From: Gillisia xinjiangensis | Lineage (GTDB): Bacteria > Bacteroidota > Bacteroidia > Flavobacteriales > Flavobacteriaceae | Assembly (NCBI RefSeq): GCF_046298265.1 | Contig: NZ_JBKAHK010000001.1 | Span: forward strand, 62,001-126,000 | Direction of reading: 5' to 3' | Length of the DNA: 64,000 nucleotides | In this document: positions 1-7,186 of the stretch, piece by piece | Position numbering within the stretch: the first letter of the stretch is position 1 | How the letters are laid out: each line of letters starts with the position of its first letter | Notes under the pieces: generated by a model | Seen by the model: only the letters and a program-made list of their open reading frames with translations | The model's database searches: none | Told to the model about the DNA's origin: nothing | Made by a program: the position numbers and the translations under genes

Positions 1-179
1 TGCATAAGCTTATTCCACTCTTCCATTGGATAGAGTTCCAGACATGGCTGAAAAACAGAGCGTTTCAACACAAAACCATCCTGCAAAAGTGGGGACAATT
101 GCTTTTTTAATGCTGAAGGAACCATCAAGCGGCCCTTAGCATCAACTTTACATTCGTATGTCCCTATCAGGTTTACCAC
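1..179 (-). CDS. mraZ: MraZ transcriptional regulator (N-terminal part, runs off left edge)
   Basis: MraZ is the DNA-binding repressor encoded first in the dcw division/cell-wall cluster. The minus-strand reading frame from 179 down to the window edge gives about 59 residues starting VNLIGTYECKVDAKGRLMVP, the typical MraZ/AbrB-like N-terminus with the conserved DAKGR turn, and later QPCLELYP. The only in-frame start after the upstream stop is a GTG at 177-179; no ATG is available in frame. The frame is open to base 1, so the rest of the gene and the dcw cluster lie outside. A -7 promoter element (197-204) and three repeats (217-243) lie just upstream, fitting autoregulation. Family assignment is firm; the GTG start is inferred. 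Confidence 0.9.
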   Translation of the reverse strand, partial: MVNLIGTYECKVDAKGRLMVPSALKKQLSPLLQDGFVLKRSVFQPCLELYPMEEWNKLM

Positions 180-196
180 TTCATTTCTTTAAGTAT

Positions 197-204
197 CAAA
201 TATA
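197..204 (-). promoter_or_regulatory. Promoter -7 element of mraZ
   Basis: On the minus strand this octamer reads TATATTTG, an exact match to the Bacteroidota sigma-A element TAnnTTTG. It would start transcription near 192, giving a leader of about 13 nt before the GTG start. No TTTG is seen at the -33 position; that region is occupied by the repeats at 217-243. Confidence 0.65.
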
Positions 205-216
205 TTGAAATTATTA

Positions 217-243
217 CCACTTTCTACCACTTTCTACCACTTT
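217..243 (-). promoter_or_regulatory. Three MraZ boxes (AAAGTGG, 10-bp period)
   Basis: On the minus strand AAAGTGG occurs three times, at 237-243, 227-233 and 217-223, separated by TAG. Direct repeats of this kind (AAAGTG[T/G]N3 in Mollicutes, TGGGN repeats in E. coli) are known MraZ operators. Exact 10-bp phasing puts all boxes on one helix face and over the -33 region of the mraZ promoter, which suggests autorepression of the dcw cluster. Binding is inferred from pattern and position. Confidence 0.8.
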
Positions 244-435
244 GTTGATAAGTTTCTCCACCTACTTGACTGAAACACTACTAAATAGCGCTAGTTCATT
301 AGATTTCAGCACCTTGGTTTCTGCAGAAGAAAATTTGACTTTTTTTTCAATAATATATCCTGTTTTCAATATAAAAGCTTTGGTTGCAAGAAGAATGGAT
401 TATGTAAAAAATGATTATACTTGTGCTTAAATCGC

Positions 436-443
436 TATATTTG
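436..443 (+). promoter_or_regulatory. Putative promoter -7 element of the hydrolase-yihA operon
   Basis: TATATTTG matches TAnnTTTG and lies 26 bp before the hydrolase ATG. A -33 TTTG is not evident, so this rests on the -7 element and position only. Confidence 0.5.
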
Positions 444-469
444 CGATTGCAAAACCGCAAAGGGCATAA

Positions 470-1234
470 ATGGAAAATAATTTACAAAAAGAAGGAAAGT
501 TCACATACCTTGAAAAAGGGGAAGGCCCTCCAATAGTTATCTTACATGGACTCATGGGCGGATTGAGTAATTTCGATGGAGTGGTAGATTACTTTCCGAA
601 AAATGGATATAAAGTTATCATCCCGGAATTGCCATTATACAGCATGACGCTGCTGCAAACAAGTGTTCAAACATTTGCGAAATACCTTAAAGATTTTTTA
701 AAGTTTAAGGGATATAAGGATGTTATCTTGCTTGGGAATTCCCTTGGCGGACACATCGCATTGCTAGGAACCAAAATGTACCCTGAACTTGTAAAAGGAT
801 TGGTGATTACAGGAAGTTCTGGCTTATACGAAAATGCGATGGGCGAAAGTTACCCCCGCCGCGGAGACTACGAATTTATCAAGAAAAAAGCTCAGAATGT
901 CTTTTATGATCCCGCAACTGCAACCAAGGAAATAGTAGATGAAGTGTATGTTACCGTAAGCGACCGGAACAAATTGATCAAAACCCTGGCTATTGCCAAA
1001 AGCGCGATCCGCCATAATATGGCAAAGGACCTTCCTAAAATGAAAACACCTACCTGCATTATTTGGGGTAGAAATGACAATGTTACACCTCCTGAAGTCG
1101 CTGAGGATTTTGATAAATTGTTACCGGATTCCGATCTTTTCTGGATCGATAAATGCGGACATGCAGCAATGATGGAACACCCGGATCATTTTAACGAATT
1201 ACTTTACAACTGGTTACAAAAAAGAGGATTCTAA
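470..1234 (+). CDS. Alpha/beta-fold hydrolase
   Basis: This 254-residue cytoplasmic protein has the full alpha/beta hydrolase signature: the oxyanion-hole HG in ILHGLMGG (residues 24-31), the nucleophile elbow GNSLGGH with Ser91, the acid in WGRNDNVTPP (Asp203) and the catalytic His231 in KCGHAAMMEHP. Family members hydrolyse esters or C-C bonds; the substrate cannot be told from sequence. No signal peptide is seen. The gene is divergent from mraZ and 11 bp upstream of yihA, so the two probably share a transcript. The triad is intact and the length is normal for the family. Confidence 0.9.
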   Translation: MENNLQKEGKFTYLEKGEGPPIVILHGLMGGLSNFDGVVDYFPKNGYKVIIPELPLYSMTLLQTSVQTFAKYLKDFLKFKGYKDVILLGNSLGGHIALLGTKMYPELVKGLVITGSSGLYENAMGESYPRRGDYEFIKKKAQNVFYDPATATKEIVDEVYVTVSDRNKLIKTLAIAKSAIRHNMAKDLPKMKTPTCIIWGRNDNVTPPEVAEDFDKLLPDSDLFWIDKCGHAAMMEHPDHFNELLYNWLQKRGF

Positions 1235-1245
1235 GACGTTACAAA

Positions 1246-1848
1246 ATGAAAATAAAATCTTCTGAATTTGTTATAAGCAACAGCGAAGTAAGCAAATGTC
1301 CAAACAGCAAACTTCCCGAATATGCATTTATTGGACGTAGCAATGTTGGGAAATCCTCCCTTATCAACATGCTTACCGCACGTAAAAGCTTAGCAAAAAC
1401 ATCGGGCAGACCAGGAAAAACTCAACTAATAAATCATTTTTTGATCAATGGGGATTGGCATTTGGTAGATCTTCCGGGATATGGGTATGCCAGGGTTTCC
1501 AAATCCATAAAGAACACATTTCAAAAATTTATAACTGCATATTTTGAAAAAAGAGAACAAATGCTGTGTGCGTTTGTTTTAATAGACAGCCGGCATAATG
1601 CCCAGCAAATAGACCTGGAATTCATGCAATGGCTTGGCGAACATGCTATCCCCTTTTGCATTATATTTACCAAAGCTGATAAACTCAAGCCGAAAGCTTT
1701 GGGACGCAATATTGAAGCCTACAAAAACAAAATGCTGGAATTCTGGGAGGAAATGCCAAAGCATTTTATCACTTCAGCAGAAAATGGTGTTGGTAGAGAA
1801 GAAGTTCTTGAATACATTGAAAACCTCAACAATCAATTTATAAAGTAG
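1246..1848 (+). CDS. yihA: Ribosome biogenesis GTPase YihA/EngB (YsxC)
   Basis: An essential small GTPase that helps late assembly of the 50S subunit. The 200-residue protein carries the G motifs in order: P-loop GRSNVGKSS (30-38), switch region GKTQ (58-61), DLPG (75-78), TKAD (142-145) and TSAE near 175. These match the TrmE-Era-EngA-EngB superfamily and the usual YihA length of about 200. It follows the alpha/beta hydrolase by 11 bp. A hairpin (1898-1922) and a bidirectional terminator (1972-2011) lie downstream before convergent rpsT. Confidence 0.96.
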   Translation: MKIKSSEFVISNSEVSKCPNSKLPEYAFIGRSNVGKSSLINMLTARKSLAKTSGRPGKTQLINHFLINGDWHLVDLPGYGYARVSKSIKNTFQKFITAYFEKREQMLCAFVLIDSRHNAQQIDLEFMQWLGEHAIPFCIIFTKADKLKPKALGRNIEAYKNKMLEFWEEMPKHFITSAENGVGREEVLEYIENLNNQFIK

Positions 1849-1897
1849 TTTTACCCTTACTTTTTCTACGCAAAAAAATCACGGCAATTAGAATTCT

Positions 1898-1922
1898 CCA
1901 AAATCATTTATTTTGATTTTGG
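1898..1922 (+). terminator. Hairpin downstream of yihA
   Basis: CCAAAATCA pairs with TGATTTTGG around a 7-nt loop. No T-run follows, so it may be an RNA 3'-end stabiliser instead of a true terminator; the stronger terminator lies 50 bp further on. Confidence 0.4.
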
Positions 1923-1971
1923 ATGCCCCAATATTGTATTAATGAGAGATAAATTTTGAATTTAAAAAAAC

Positions 1972-2011
1972 AAAAAAACTGTCGGAAAGATAATTTTCCG
2001 ACAGTTTTTTT
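1972..2011. terminator. Bidirectional terminator between yihA and rpsT
   Basis: ACTGTCGGAAA and TTTCCGACAGT form an 11-bp stem with a short loop, flanked by A7 on the left and T7 on the right. It can therefore terminate both yihA (plus) and rpsT (minus). Confidence 0.9.
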
Positions 2012-2036
2012 GTAATAAAATCAAGATTGATAAAAC

Positions 2037-2285
2037 CTATAATTCCGCAACGTGTTTTGCAAGTTTAGATTTTAGGTTAGAAGCCTTATTTTCATGGATA
2101 ATGTTCTTCTTAGCCAATTTATCGATCATAGATACAACAGATGGATAAAGTGTTTCAGCTTCTTTCTTATCGGCCTCACGCAATTTTTTGATCGCGTTTC
2201 TGGTTGTTTTATGCTGGTAGCGGTTACGTAGACGTTTTACGTCATTGCTACGGATTCTTTTTAACGCTGACTTATGATTTGCCAT
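2037..2285 (-). CDS. rpsT: 30S ribosomal protein S20
   Basis: The 82-residue basic protein starts MANHKSALKRIRSNDVKRLRN, the diagnostic S20 N-terminus, and continues as a Lys/Arg-rich three-helix protein ending KLAKHVAEL. S20 binds 16S rRNA in the foot of the 30S body. E. coli S20 has 87 residues, so the length is normal. It lies downstream of two tRNA-Glu genes on the same strand, with only 29 bp to the nearer one and no clear promoter of its own, so co-transcription with the tRNAs is plausible. Confidence 0.97.
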   Translation of the reverse strand: MANHKSALKRIRSNDVKRLRNRYQHKTTRNAIKKLREADKKEAETLYPSVVSMIDKLAKKNIIHENKASNLKSKLAKHVAEL

Positions 2286-2314
2286 TACAAATAATTTAAT
2301 TAAATTTTTTAAAG

Positions 2315-2386
2315 TAGTCCGTAGGGGAATCGAACCCCTGTTACATGGATGAAAACCATGCGTCCTAACCCCTAGACGAACGGACC
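2315..2386 (-). tRNA. tRNA-Glu (UUC), second copy
   Basis: The minus strand folds as a 72-nt cloverleaf: acceptor GGTCCGT pairs with ACGGACT (one G-T pair), anticodon stem CATGG/CCATG encloses TTTTCAT with anticodon TTC, and the T-arm is AGGGGTTCGATTCCCCT. CCA is not encoded. It is identical in sequence to the copy at 2468-2539. Confidence 0.95.
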
Positions 2387-2397
2387 ATTATCGTTAC

Positions 2398-2418
2398 AAA
2401 AAGGAGCCTGCCTTCCGG
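2398..2418. repeat. Small GC hairpin between the tRNA-Glu genes
   Basis: CTGCC TTCC GGCAG (2408-2421 region) is a short perfect hairpin in the 81-bp tRNA spacer. It may help tRNA precursor processing or be one of the short GC-rich palindromes scattered in this genome; the evidence is only the palindrome. Confidence 0.3.
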
Positions 2419-2467
2419 CAGACACACTTGCCTCTCAACAAGCTGTTGCAATCTAAAATTGCTATCG

Positions 2468-2539
2468 TAGTCCGTAGGGGAATCGAACCCCTGTTACATG
2501 GATGAAAACCATGCGTCCTAACCCCTAGACGAACGGACC
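2468..2539 (-). tRNA. tRNA-Glu (UUC), promoter-proximal copy
   Basis: The same 72-nt cloverleaf as at 2315-2386, with anticodon TTC, variable and T arms identical. It is the first gene after the promoter at 2561-2591. The two copies with an 81-bp spacer look like a tandem duplication that keeps both genes intact. Confidence 0.95.
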
Positions 2540-2560
2540 ATTTTTTCTTTAACGCGGATG

Positions 2561-2591
2561 CAAAAATACAACTATTTTTTAATGCCGCAAA
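2561..2591 (-). promoter_or_regulatory. Promoter of the tRNA-Glu genes and probably rpsT
   Basis: On the minus strand TTTG (2588-2591) and TATTTTTG (2561-2568) are separated by 19 bp, matching the Bacteroidota -33/-7 consensus in sequence and spacing. The predicted start is about 15 nt before the first tRNA. This is one of the two best promoters in the window. Confidence 0.75.
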
Positions 2592-2834
2592 TGTTGATCT
2601 ATCTTTTTCTGAAAAAAATGCAAATTAGATAAAACCTCACTTTTTTGATTCTCACACGAATAATTCAAAACAACTTTAAACGCCTAATTATTAGCCTTTC
2701 CGAAGTGCCAGAAACAAATTCACTTAATTTACAGCCGCTTTGTTTTTTTTTAAGGAAGCTGAAAAATCCTGAATACCACTTTCAGTAAAAAATAGTGGCT
2801 CTCACGAAAAATCACTTTGCTTTCTTTATAGACC

Positions 2835-4313
2835 TTAATAAGCCTTTGCAAAAAGAACTCTTTGAGAGGAAGGATTTCCTGTTAGAATGCATTTCCCATC
2901 TTCCATTTTGCCATCCATTGGAATTAGCCTTATGGTAGCTTTTGTTTTGTCTTTAATCTTCAGCTCGGTTTCCGAAGTCCCGTCCCAGTGCGCGGAGATA
3001 AATCCACCTTTAGTTTCCAAAACCTCTTTAAATTCCTCAAAATTATCAACTTCAGTAATATGGGAATCCCTGTAATTCTTTGCTCTCTCAAACAGGTTTT
3101 CCTGGATCTCTATCATTAAACCCTTCACTTTATCCAAAACCATATCCTGAGGGACGATCTCTTTGCTTAAGGTATCTCTTCTGGCGAGCTCTACGCTGCC
3201 CTTTTCCAAATCCTTGGGTCCTATTGCGATTCTTACCGGAACGCCCTGTAATTCATACTGCGCGAATTTCCAGCCCGGTTTATACGTGTCCCGATTATCA
3301 AATTTTACCGAAATTCCGGCTTCCCTTAGTTTTCCTGCCATTTCATTTGCCACAACCGAGATTAGCTCCAACTGCTCTTCCCCTTTATAAATGGGAACTA
3401 TAACCACCTGAACAGGAGCTAATTTAGGAGGTAAAACCAACCCCTGGTCATCACTATGCGTCATGATAAGAGCACCAATCAATCTGGTTGAAACACCCCA
3501 GGAAGTAGCCCATACATATTCCTGCTTCCCTTCTTTTGAGGTGAATTTCACATCAAAGGCTTTCGCGAAATTCTGACCCAAAAAGTGGGATGTTCCGGCC
3601 TGCAGCGCTTTTCCATCCTGCATAAGTGCTTCTATACAATAGGTTTCCAGGGCTCCTGCAAAGCGTTCATTTTCTGATTTGATTCCTTTTATAACCGGGA
3701 TGGCCATAAAATTTTCGACAAATTCAGCATAAATATCATTCATTTGTTCGGCTTCTGCTAGAGCTTCCGCCTTGGTTTCATGTGCGGTATGTCCCTCCTG
3801 CCATAAAAATTCAGCAGTCCTAAGGAACAATCTTGTACGCATTTCCCAACGAACAACATTTGCCCATTGATTGATAAGGATAGGCAAATCCCTGTAAGAT
3901 TGAACCCAGCCCTTGTAGGTATTCCATATAATCGCTTCAGAAGTAGGCCTAACAATTAGCTCTTCCTCCAGCTTTGCTTCCGGATCGACGATGAGTTTGG
4001 ATGGATTATCGGGATCTGTTTTAAGCCTGTAATGAGTTACTACCGCACATTCTTTGGCAAATCCTTCTGCATTTTTTTCTTCAGCTTCAAAAAGACTCTT
4101 GGGAACAAAAAGAGGGAAATAGGCATTTTGGTGCCCTGTTGCCTTAAACATTCTGTCTAATTCAGCCTGCATTTTCTCCCAGATGGCGTATCCGTAGGGT
4201 TTTATAACCATACATCCACGTACAGCCGAATTCTCGGCCAAATCTGCTGTTACTACTAATTCATTATACCATCGGGAATAGTCTTCCTTGCGGGTAGTTA
4301 TTTTCTTACTCAT
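2835..4313 (-). CDS. proS: Prolyl-tRNA synthetase (archaeal/eukaryal-type, short form)
   Basis: Charges tRNA-Pro with proline. The 492-residue protein is a class II synthetase: it begins with RWYNELVVTADLAENSAVRG, has the motif 2 region RTAEFLWQEGHTAHET, and a C-terminal anticodon-binding domain followed by the zinc-like tail ending LFAKAY. It lacks the large editing insertion of E. coli ProS (572 residues) and fits the ProS type 3 group of archaea, eukaryotes and Bacteroidota. A -7 element TAGTTTTG lies at 4386-4393. The gene is divergent from the lipoprotein at 4432. Confidence 0.95.
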   Translation of the reverse strand: MSKKITTRKEDYSRWYNELVVTADLAENSAVRGCMVIKPYGYAIWEKMQAELDRMFKATGHQNAYFPLFVPKSLFEAEEKNAEGFAKECAVVTHYRLKTDPDNPSKLIVDPEAKLEEELIVRPTSEAIIWNTYKGWVQSYRDLPILINQWANVVRWEMRTRLFLRTAEFLWQEGHTAHETKAEALAEAEQMNDIYAEFVENFMAIPVIKGIKSENERFAGALETYCIEALMQDGKALQAGTSHFLGQNFAKAFDVKFTSKEGKQEYVWATSWGVSTRLIGALIMTHSDDQGLVLPPKLAPVQVVIVPIYKGEEQLELISVVANEMAGKLREAGISVKFDNRDTYKPGWKFAQYELQGVPVRIAIGPKDLEKGSVELARRDTLSKEIVPQDMVLDKVKGLMIEIQENLFERAKNYRDSHITEVDNFEEFKEVLETKGGFISAHWDGTSETELKIKDKTKATIRLIPMDGKMEDGKCILTGNPSSQRVLFAKAY

Positions 4314-4385
4314 ATTCTATATATTGGCATAAATATTGCGACTTTTAACAATGTTGTGCTATGTTAAAGGTGCAACTGGTTAGCG

Positions 4386-4403
4386 CAAAACTAACTATTT
4401 TTG
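4386..4403. promoter_or_regulatory. Back-to-back divergent promoters of proS and the lipoprotein gene
   Basis: CAAAACTA (4386-4393; minus-strand TAGTTTTG) and TATTTTTG (4396-4403; plus strand) are two -7 elements separated by 2 bp. The pair lies in a 118-bp divergent intergenic region, so the two promoters should compete for polymerase. The inverted repeat GTTAG-N7-CTAAC overlaps the proS element. Confidence 0.55.
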
Positions 4404-4431
4404 TAATGTTCAACAATAAAAAACACAGCTA

Positions 4432-5511
4432 ATGAAACTTTCTAATATTAAATTAAAGAAGATACTTTTTTTCATAGCTCCTGTGTCTTTTCTTTTGTTG
4501 GCATCTTGCGGCTCCTACGAGTATTCCGGTTATGAAAGCGACGGGATTTATGGAGAGACCAATCGTGTCTATCAGGAGCATGAACAATATGCAACCCAAG
4601 ACAGCAACAGTAGTTATTACAAGAATTTATTTTCAGAAGAAGCTGCACTTTATGGCGAGGTATTAGGTGAAGGTGCCATATTTACAGATGTTGAAGGATA
4701 TAGCTCAACCGGAGACTATGATCCTTCTAATGCCAATCAATCCAATTATCAGGGCGGTAATGCTCCCTGGGGTGAGGATCCAGACCAATACACAATCAAT
4801 TTTTATAATTCAGGATTTTATAGCGGTTTTTACAATCCCTATTGGGGAGGAGGAATTTATGCTTTTGATCCTTATTGGGGACCTGCCTATTACGGCCCCG
4901 GATTTTATGGACCAGGTTATTGGGGTCCCTGGGGCATAGGAAGCAGAGGTTTCTACCGCGGTCATTTTGGATTTGGATTTGGATTTGCTGTTCACCCATT
5001 TATTTATGGTGGATATGGCTATTACAATCCCTATAACTTCCACGGATACAGATACTCAAATTACAGGAATAATATCGCATATAACACTGGTAGAAGAAAT
5101 TCTGTTTCTAACTTCAGAAATAACAGGGTTGAAAATTTAAGAAATGCAACCTCTTTAAGTGACAGGGGAAGAAGCTCCAGTTATTCAAGGAGTATTCGGA
5201 ATTTGAGAAATTCAAATGATGATTATGGAATTTCCAGAAGAACCTACTCCAGAGAATATCAAACCAGATCGAACACAAACAGTCCCTACAGCACAAATAG
5301 ATCACGGACAATCAACAGATCATCCCAAAATCAAAATAGCGGAACCTATTCAAGGTCATCAAATTCCAACAGAAGTTCCGGTACAGTGAGAAGAACTACT
5401 CCGGCCAGAAGTTCTTCCGGAACAGTGAGAAGTTCCAGCAATACCAGCAGAAGTTCCGGCACCACCAGATCATCTTCTGGAGGAAGTTCTAACAGAGGAA
5501 GGGGAAACTAA
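4432..5511 (+). CDS. Gly/Tyr/Trp-rich, Ser/Arg-tailed lipoprotein of unknown function
   Basis: A 359-residue protein with a type II signal peptide: a basic start, a hydrophobic run and lipobox LLASC with the lipidated Cys26. Residues about 110-220 are unusually rich in Gly, Tyr, Trp, Phe and Pro (for example YWGPAYYGPGFYGPG), and the C-terminal 120 residues are Ser/Arg/Asn repeats such as RSSSGT. No catalytic domain is recognisable. Composition suggests a flexible, aggregation-prone or RNA/surface-binding envelope protein, which is inference only. Similar low-complexity lipoproteins beside proS are, to my recollection, common in Flavobacteriaceae. It lies 126 bp before a FadL-type gene on the same strand. 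Confidence 0.85.
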   Translation: MKLSNIKLKKILFFIAPVSFLLLASCGSYEYSGYESDGIYGETNRVYQEHEQYATQDSNSSYYKNLFSEEAALYGEVLGEGAIFTDVEGYSSTGDYDPSNANQSNYQGGNAPWGEDPDQYTINFYNSGFYSGFYNPYWGGGIYAFDPYWGPAYYGPGFYGPGYWGPWGIGSRGFYRGHFGFGFGFAVHPFIYGGYGYYNPYNFHGYRYSNYRNNIAYNTGRRNSVSNFRNNRVENLRNATSLSDRGRSSSYSRSIRNLRNSNDDYGISRRTYSREYQTRSNTNSPYSTNRSRTINRSSQNQNSGTYSRSSNSNRSSGTVRRTTPARSSSGTVRSSSNTSRSSGTTRSSSGGSSNRGRGN

Positions 5512-5597
5512 AGTAAGATTTAAAAGCAATTCATCATTTTATGAAACATCCCTTAGAAGAAAATTTCTTACAAAGGAAAATGATTTTATGGATGTTT

Positions 5598-5613
5598 CTC
5601 CCGATATCGGGAG
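5598..5613. repeat. Perfect palindrome CTCCCGATATCGGGAG
   Basis: A 16-bp perfect palindrome upstream of the FadL-type gene. Close relatives of it occur at 46779-46800 and 54372-54391, all outside genes, so this belongs to a short dispersed palindrome family. Confidence 0.6.
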
Positions 5614-5637
5614 TCTGCTAAAACAATATGAAAACAT

Positions 5638-7149
5638 ATGAAAAAGCTATATACCTTAGTCATAGCCTTATTGGCTGTGACTTTTTCACAGGCACAGGAT
5701 ATCACTGATGCTATCCGATATTCTTCAGAAGAACTTACGGGAACCGCAAGATTTAGAGCTATGAGTGGTGCTTTTGGAGCATTGGGAGGAGATCTTTCTT
5801 CCCTGAATATAAATCCTGCAGGATCGGCTGTTTTTTTGAACAGTTTCGCTACCGTTACCCTCAACCACAATCAACGAAATAACGACACCCGATATTTTAG
5901 CGGAACTACTTCCAATGAAAATTCAGGTATTAATTTTGACCAGGCAGGAGCTGTTTTGGTTTTTAACAGCAGAGATCCTGAAAATAAGTGGGGAAAATTC
6001 ACCTTAGGAGTTAACTACGCTCAAACTAACAATTTCGATGATAATTACGTCGCACGTGGAACAAGTTCCAGCTCAATTGACCAATATTTTTTAGGTTATG
6101 CAGATGGAATTCCACTGGAATTTCTTGATATCCTGCCAAATGAAACCCCAACCGACCTTTATCGTTTTTTGGGTGAAAACCAGGGGTTTGGCGCACAACA
6201 GGCATTTTTAGGATATCAGGGCTTTATCCTGAATCCTGTTTCCGAAGATTTAGATAACACCCAATATACTTCAGCAATAGGATCGGGCACTTTTAATCAG
6301 GAATATTCACTTGCTTCCACAGGATTAAACGGGAAATTCACATTTAACTTTGCGTCAGAATTTAATGATTTCCTCTATTTGGGAGCCAATCTAAATTCCC
6401 ACTTTTTAAATTACGATCGGGGAACACGACTTATTGAAACAAACAATAACTCCGGAAGCGAAACGAATGAAGTTATTTTTACCAATAATCTAAGCACTAC
6501 CGGAAATGGATTTTCTTTCCAACTGGGAAGCATTGCTAAATTAAATGAAACCTTTAGGGTAGGTCTTTCCTATGAATCCCCAACCTGGTTTACAATTTCT
6601 GAACAAACAACCCAACGTCTGGAGACATTTAGAAATCAATTAAATGAAAGAAATGTGGTAAATCCTAATGTGGTAAATATATATCCTGATTATAAATTAA
6701 AAACCCCTGGAAAAATAACCGGAAGTTTAGCAGTTTTATTTGGTACAACCGGACTTATAAGTCTCGACTACTCCTATAAGGACTATTCCAGTACAGAATT
6801 ACGACCAACCGGCGATCCGGAATTCATGTTTCAAAACAATTTGATCTCTAATGAATTAAAGGCTGCATCTATCTATAGAATTGGTGGAGAATACAGATTG
6901 GAGAACTGGAGCTTAAGAGGAGGCTACCGCTTTGAAGAAAGCCCATATGAAAATGAAACAACCCTTGGCGATTTAAATGGCTATTCTCTTGGTTTAGGAT
7001 ATAATTTTGGAAATATTAAAATAGACCTGGCTTATGATAACTCTTCAAGAACAGATAACCCTCAATTATACCAGGTAGGTTTAACAAACACAGCAAATAT
7101 AGAAAGGGATTTTTCCAATGTTATTCTCTCCCTAAGTTTTGGAATTTAA
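5638..7149 (+). CDS. OmpP1/FadL/TodX-family outer-membrane protein
   Basis: A 503-residue beta-barrel predicted to move hydrophobic compounds such as fatty acids across the outer membrane. It has a Sec signal peptide ending near AQ (residues 18-20), then the family N-terminus with ARFRAMSGAFGALGGDLSSLNINPAGSA, in which AMSGAFGALGGD and NPAG are the conserved hatch-domain features. The remainder alternates aromatic and polar residues as in barrel strands and ends in a terminal strand NVILSLSFGI. The substrate is not predictable. It ends in a strong terminator shared with the convergent T9SS gene. Confidence 0.9.
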   Translation: MKKLYTLVIALLAVTFSQAQDITDAIRYSSEELTGTARFRAMSGAFGALGGDLSSLNINPAGSAVFLNSFATVTLNHNQRNNDTRYFSGTTSNENSGINFDQAGAVLVFNSRDPENKWGKFTLGVNYAQTNNFDDNYVARGTSSSSIDQYFLGYADGIPLEFLDILPNETPTDLYRFLGENQGFGAQQAFLGYQGFILNPVSEDLDNTQYTSAIGSGTFNQEYSLASTGLNGKFTFNFASEFNDFLYLGANLNSHFLNYDRGTRLIETNNNSGSETNEVIFTNNLSTTGNGFSFQLGSIAKLNETFRVGLSYESPTWFTISEQTTQRLETFRNQLNERNVVNPNVVNIYPDYKLKTPGKITGSLAVLFGTTGLISLDYSYKDYSSTELRPTGDPEFMFQNNLISNELKAASIYRIGGEYRLENWSLRGGYRFEESPYENETTLGDLNGYSLGLGYNFGNIKIDLAYDNSSRTDNPQLYQVGLTNTANIERDFSNVILSLSFGI

Positions 7150-7159
7150 AAATTAAAAT

Positions 7160-7186
7160 AGCCCGGATTTCAACGAAATCCGGGCT
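7160..7186. terminator. Bidirectional terminator between the FadL-type gene and the T9SS substrate
   Basis: AGCCCGGATTTC and GAAATCCGGGCT form a 12-bp perfect stem around a 3-nt loop. The last base is also the first base of the minus-strand stop codon (7186-7188), so the hairpin directly abuts the convergent gene. Confidence 0.85.

Noticed and set aside
242..430. Open frame of 62 codons on the plus strand between mraZ and the hydrolase gene
   Set aside because: It overlaps the MraZ boxes and mraZ promoter region, has no domain or signal and a poor start context; better read as regulatory DNA.
2640..2834. Possible small gene or terminator after proS
   Set aside because: Only a weak CCACT/AGTGG hairpin and AT-rich sequence are present; nothing supports a gene or an efficient terminator.
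4796..5043. Minus-strand open frames with repeated Ile-Gln/Ser-Lys pattern opposite the lipoprotein
   Set aside because: They are reverse complements of the Gly/Phe-rich repeats of the lipoprotein gene; no independent support.
5586..5870. 94-codon minus-strand open frame at the start of the FadL-type gene
   Set aside because: It lies opposite the conserved start and signal peptide of a well-supported gene and has no recognisable features.
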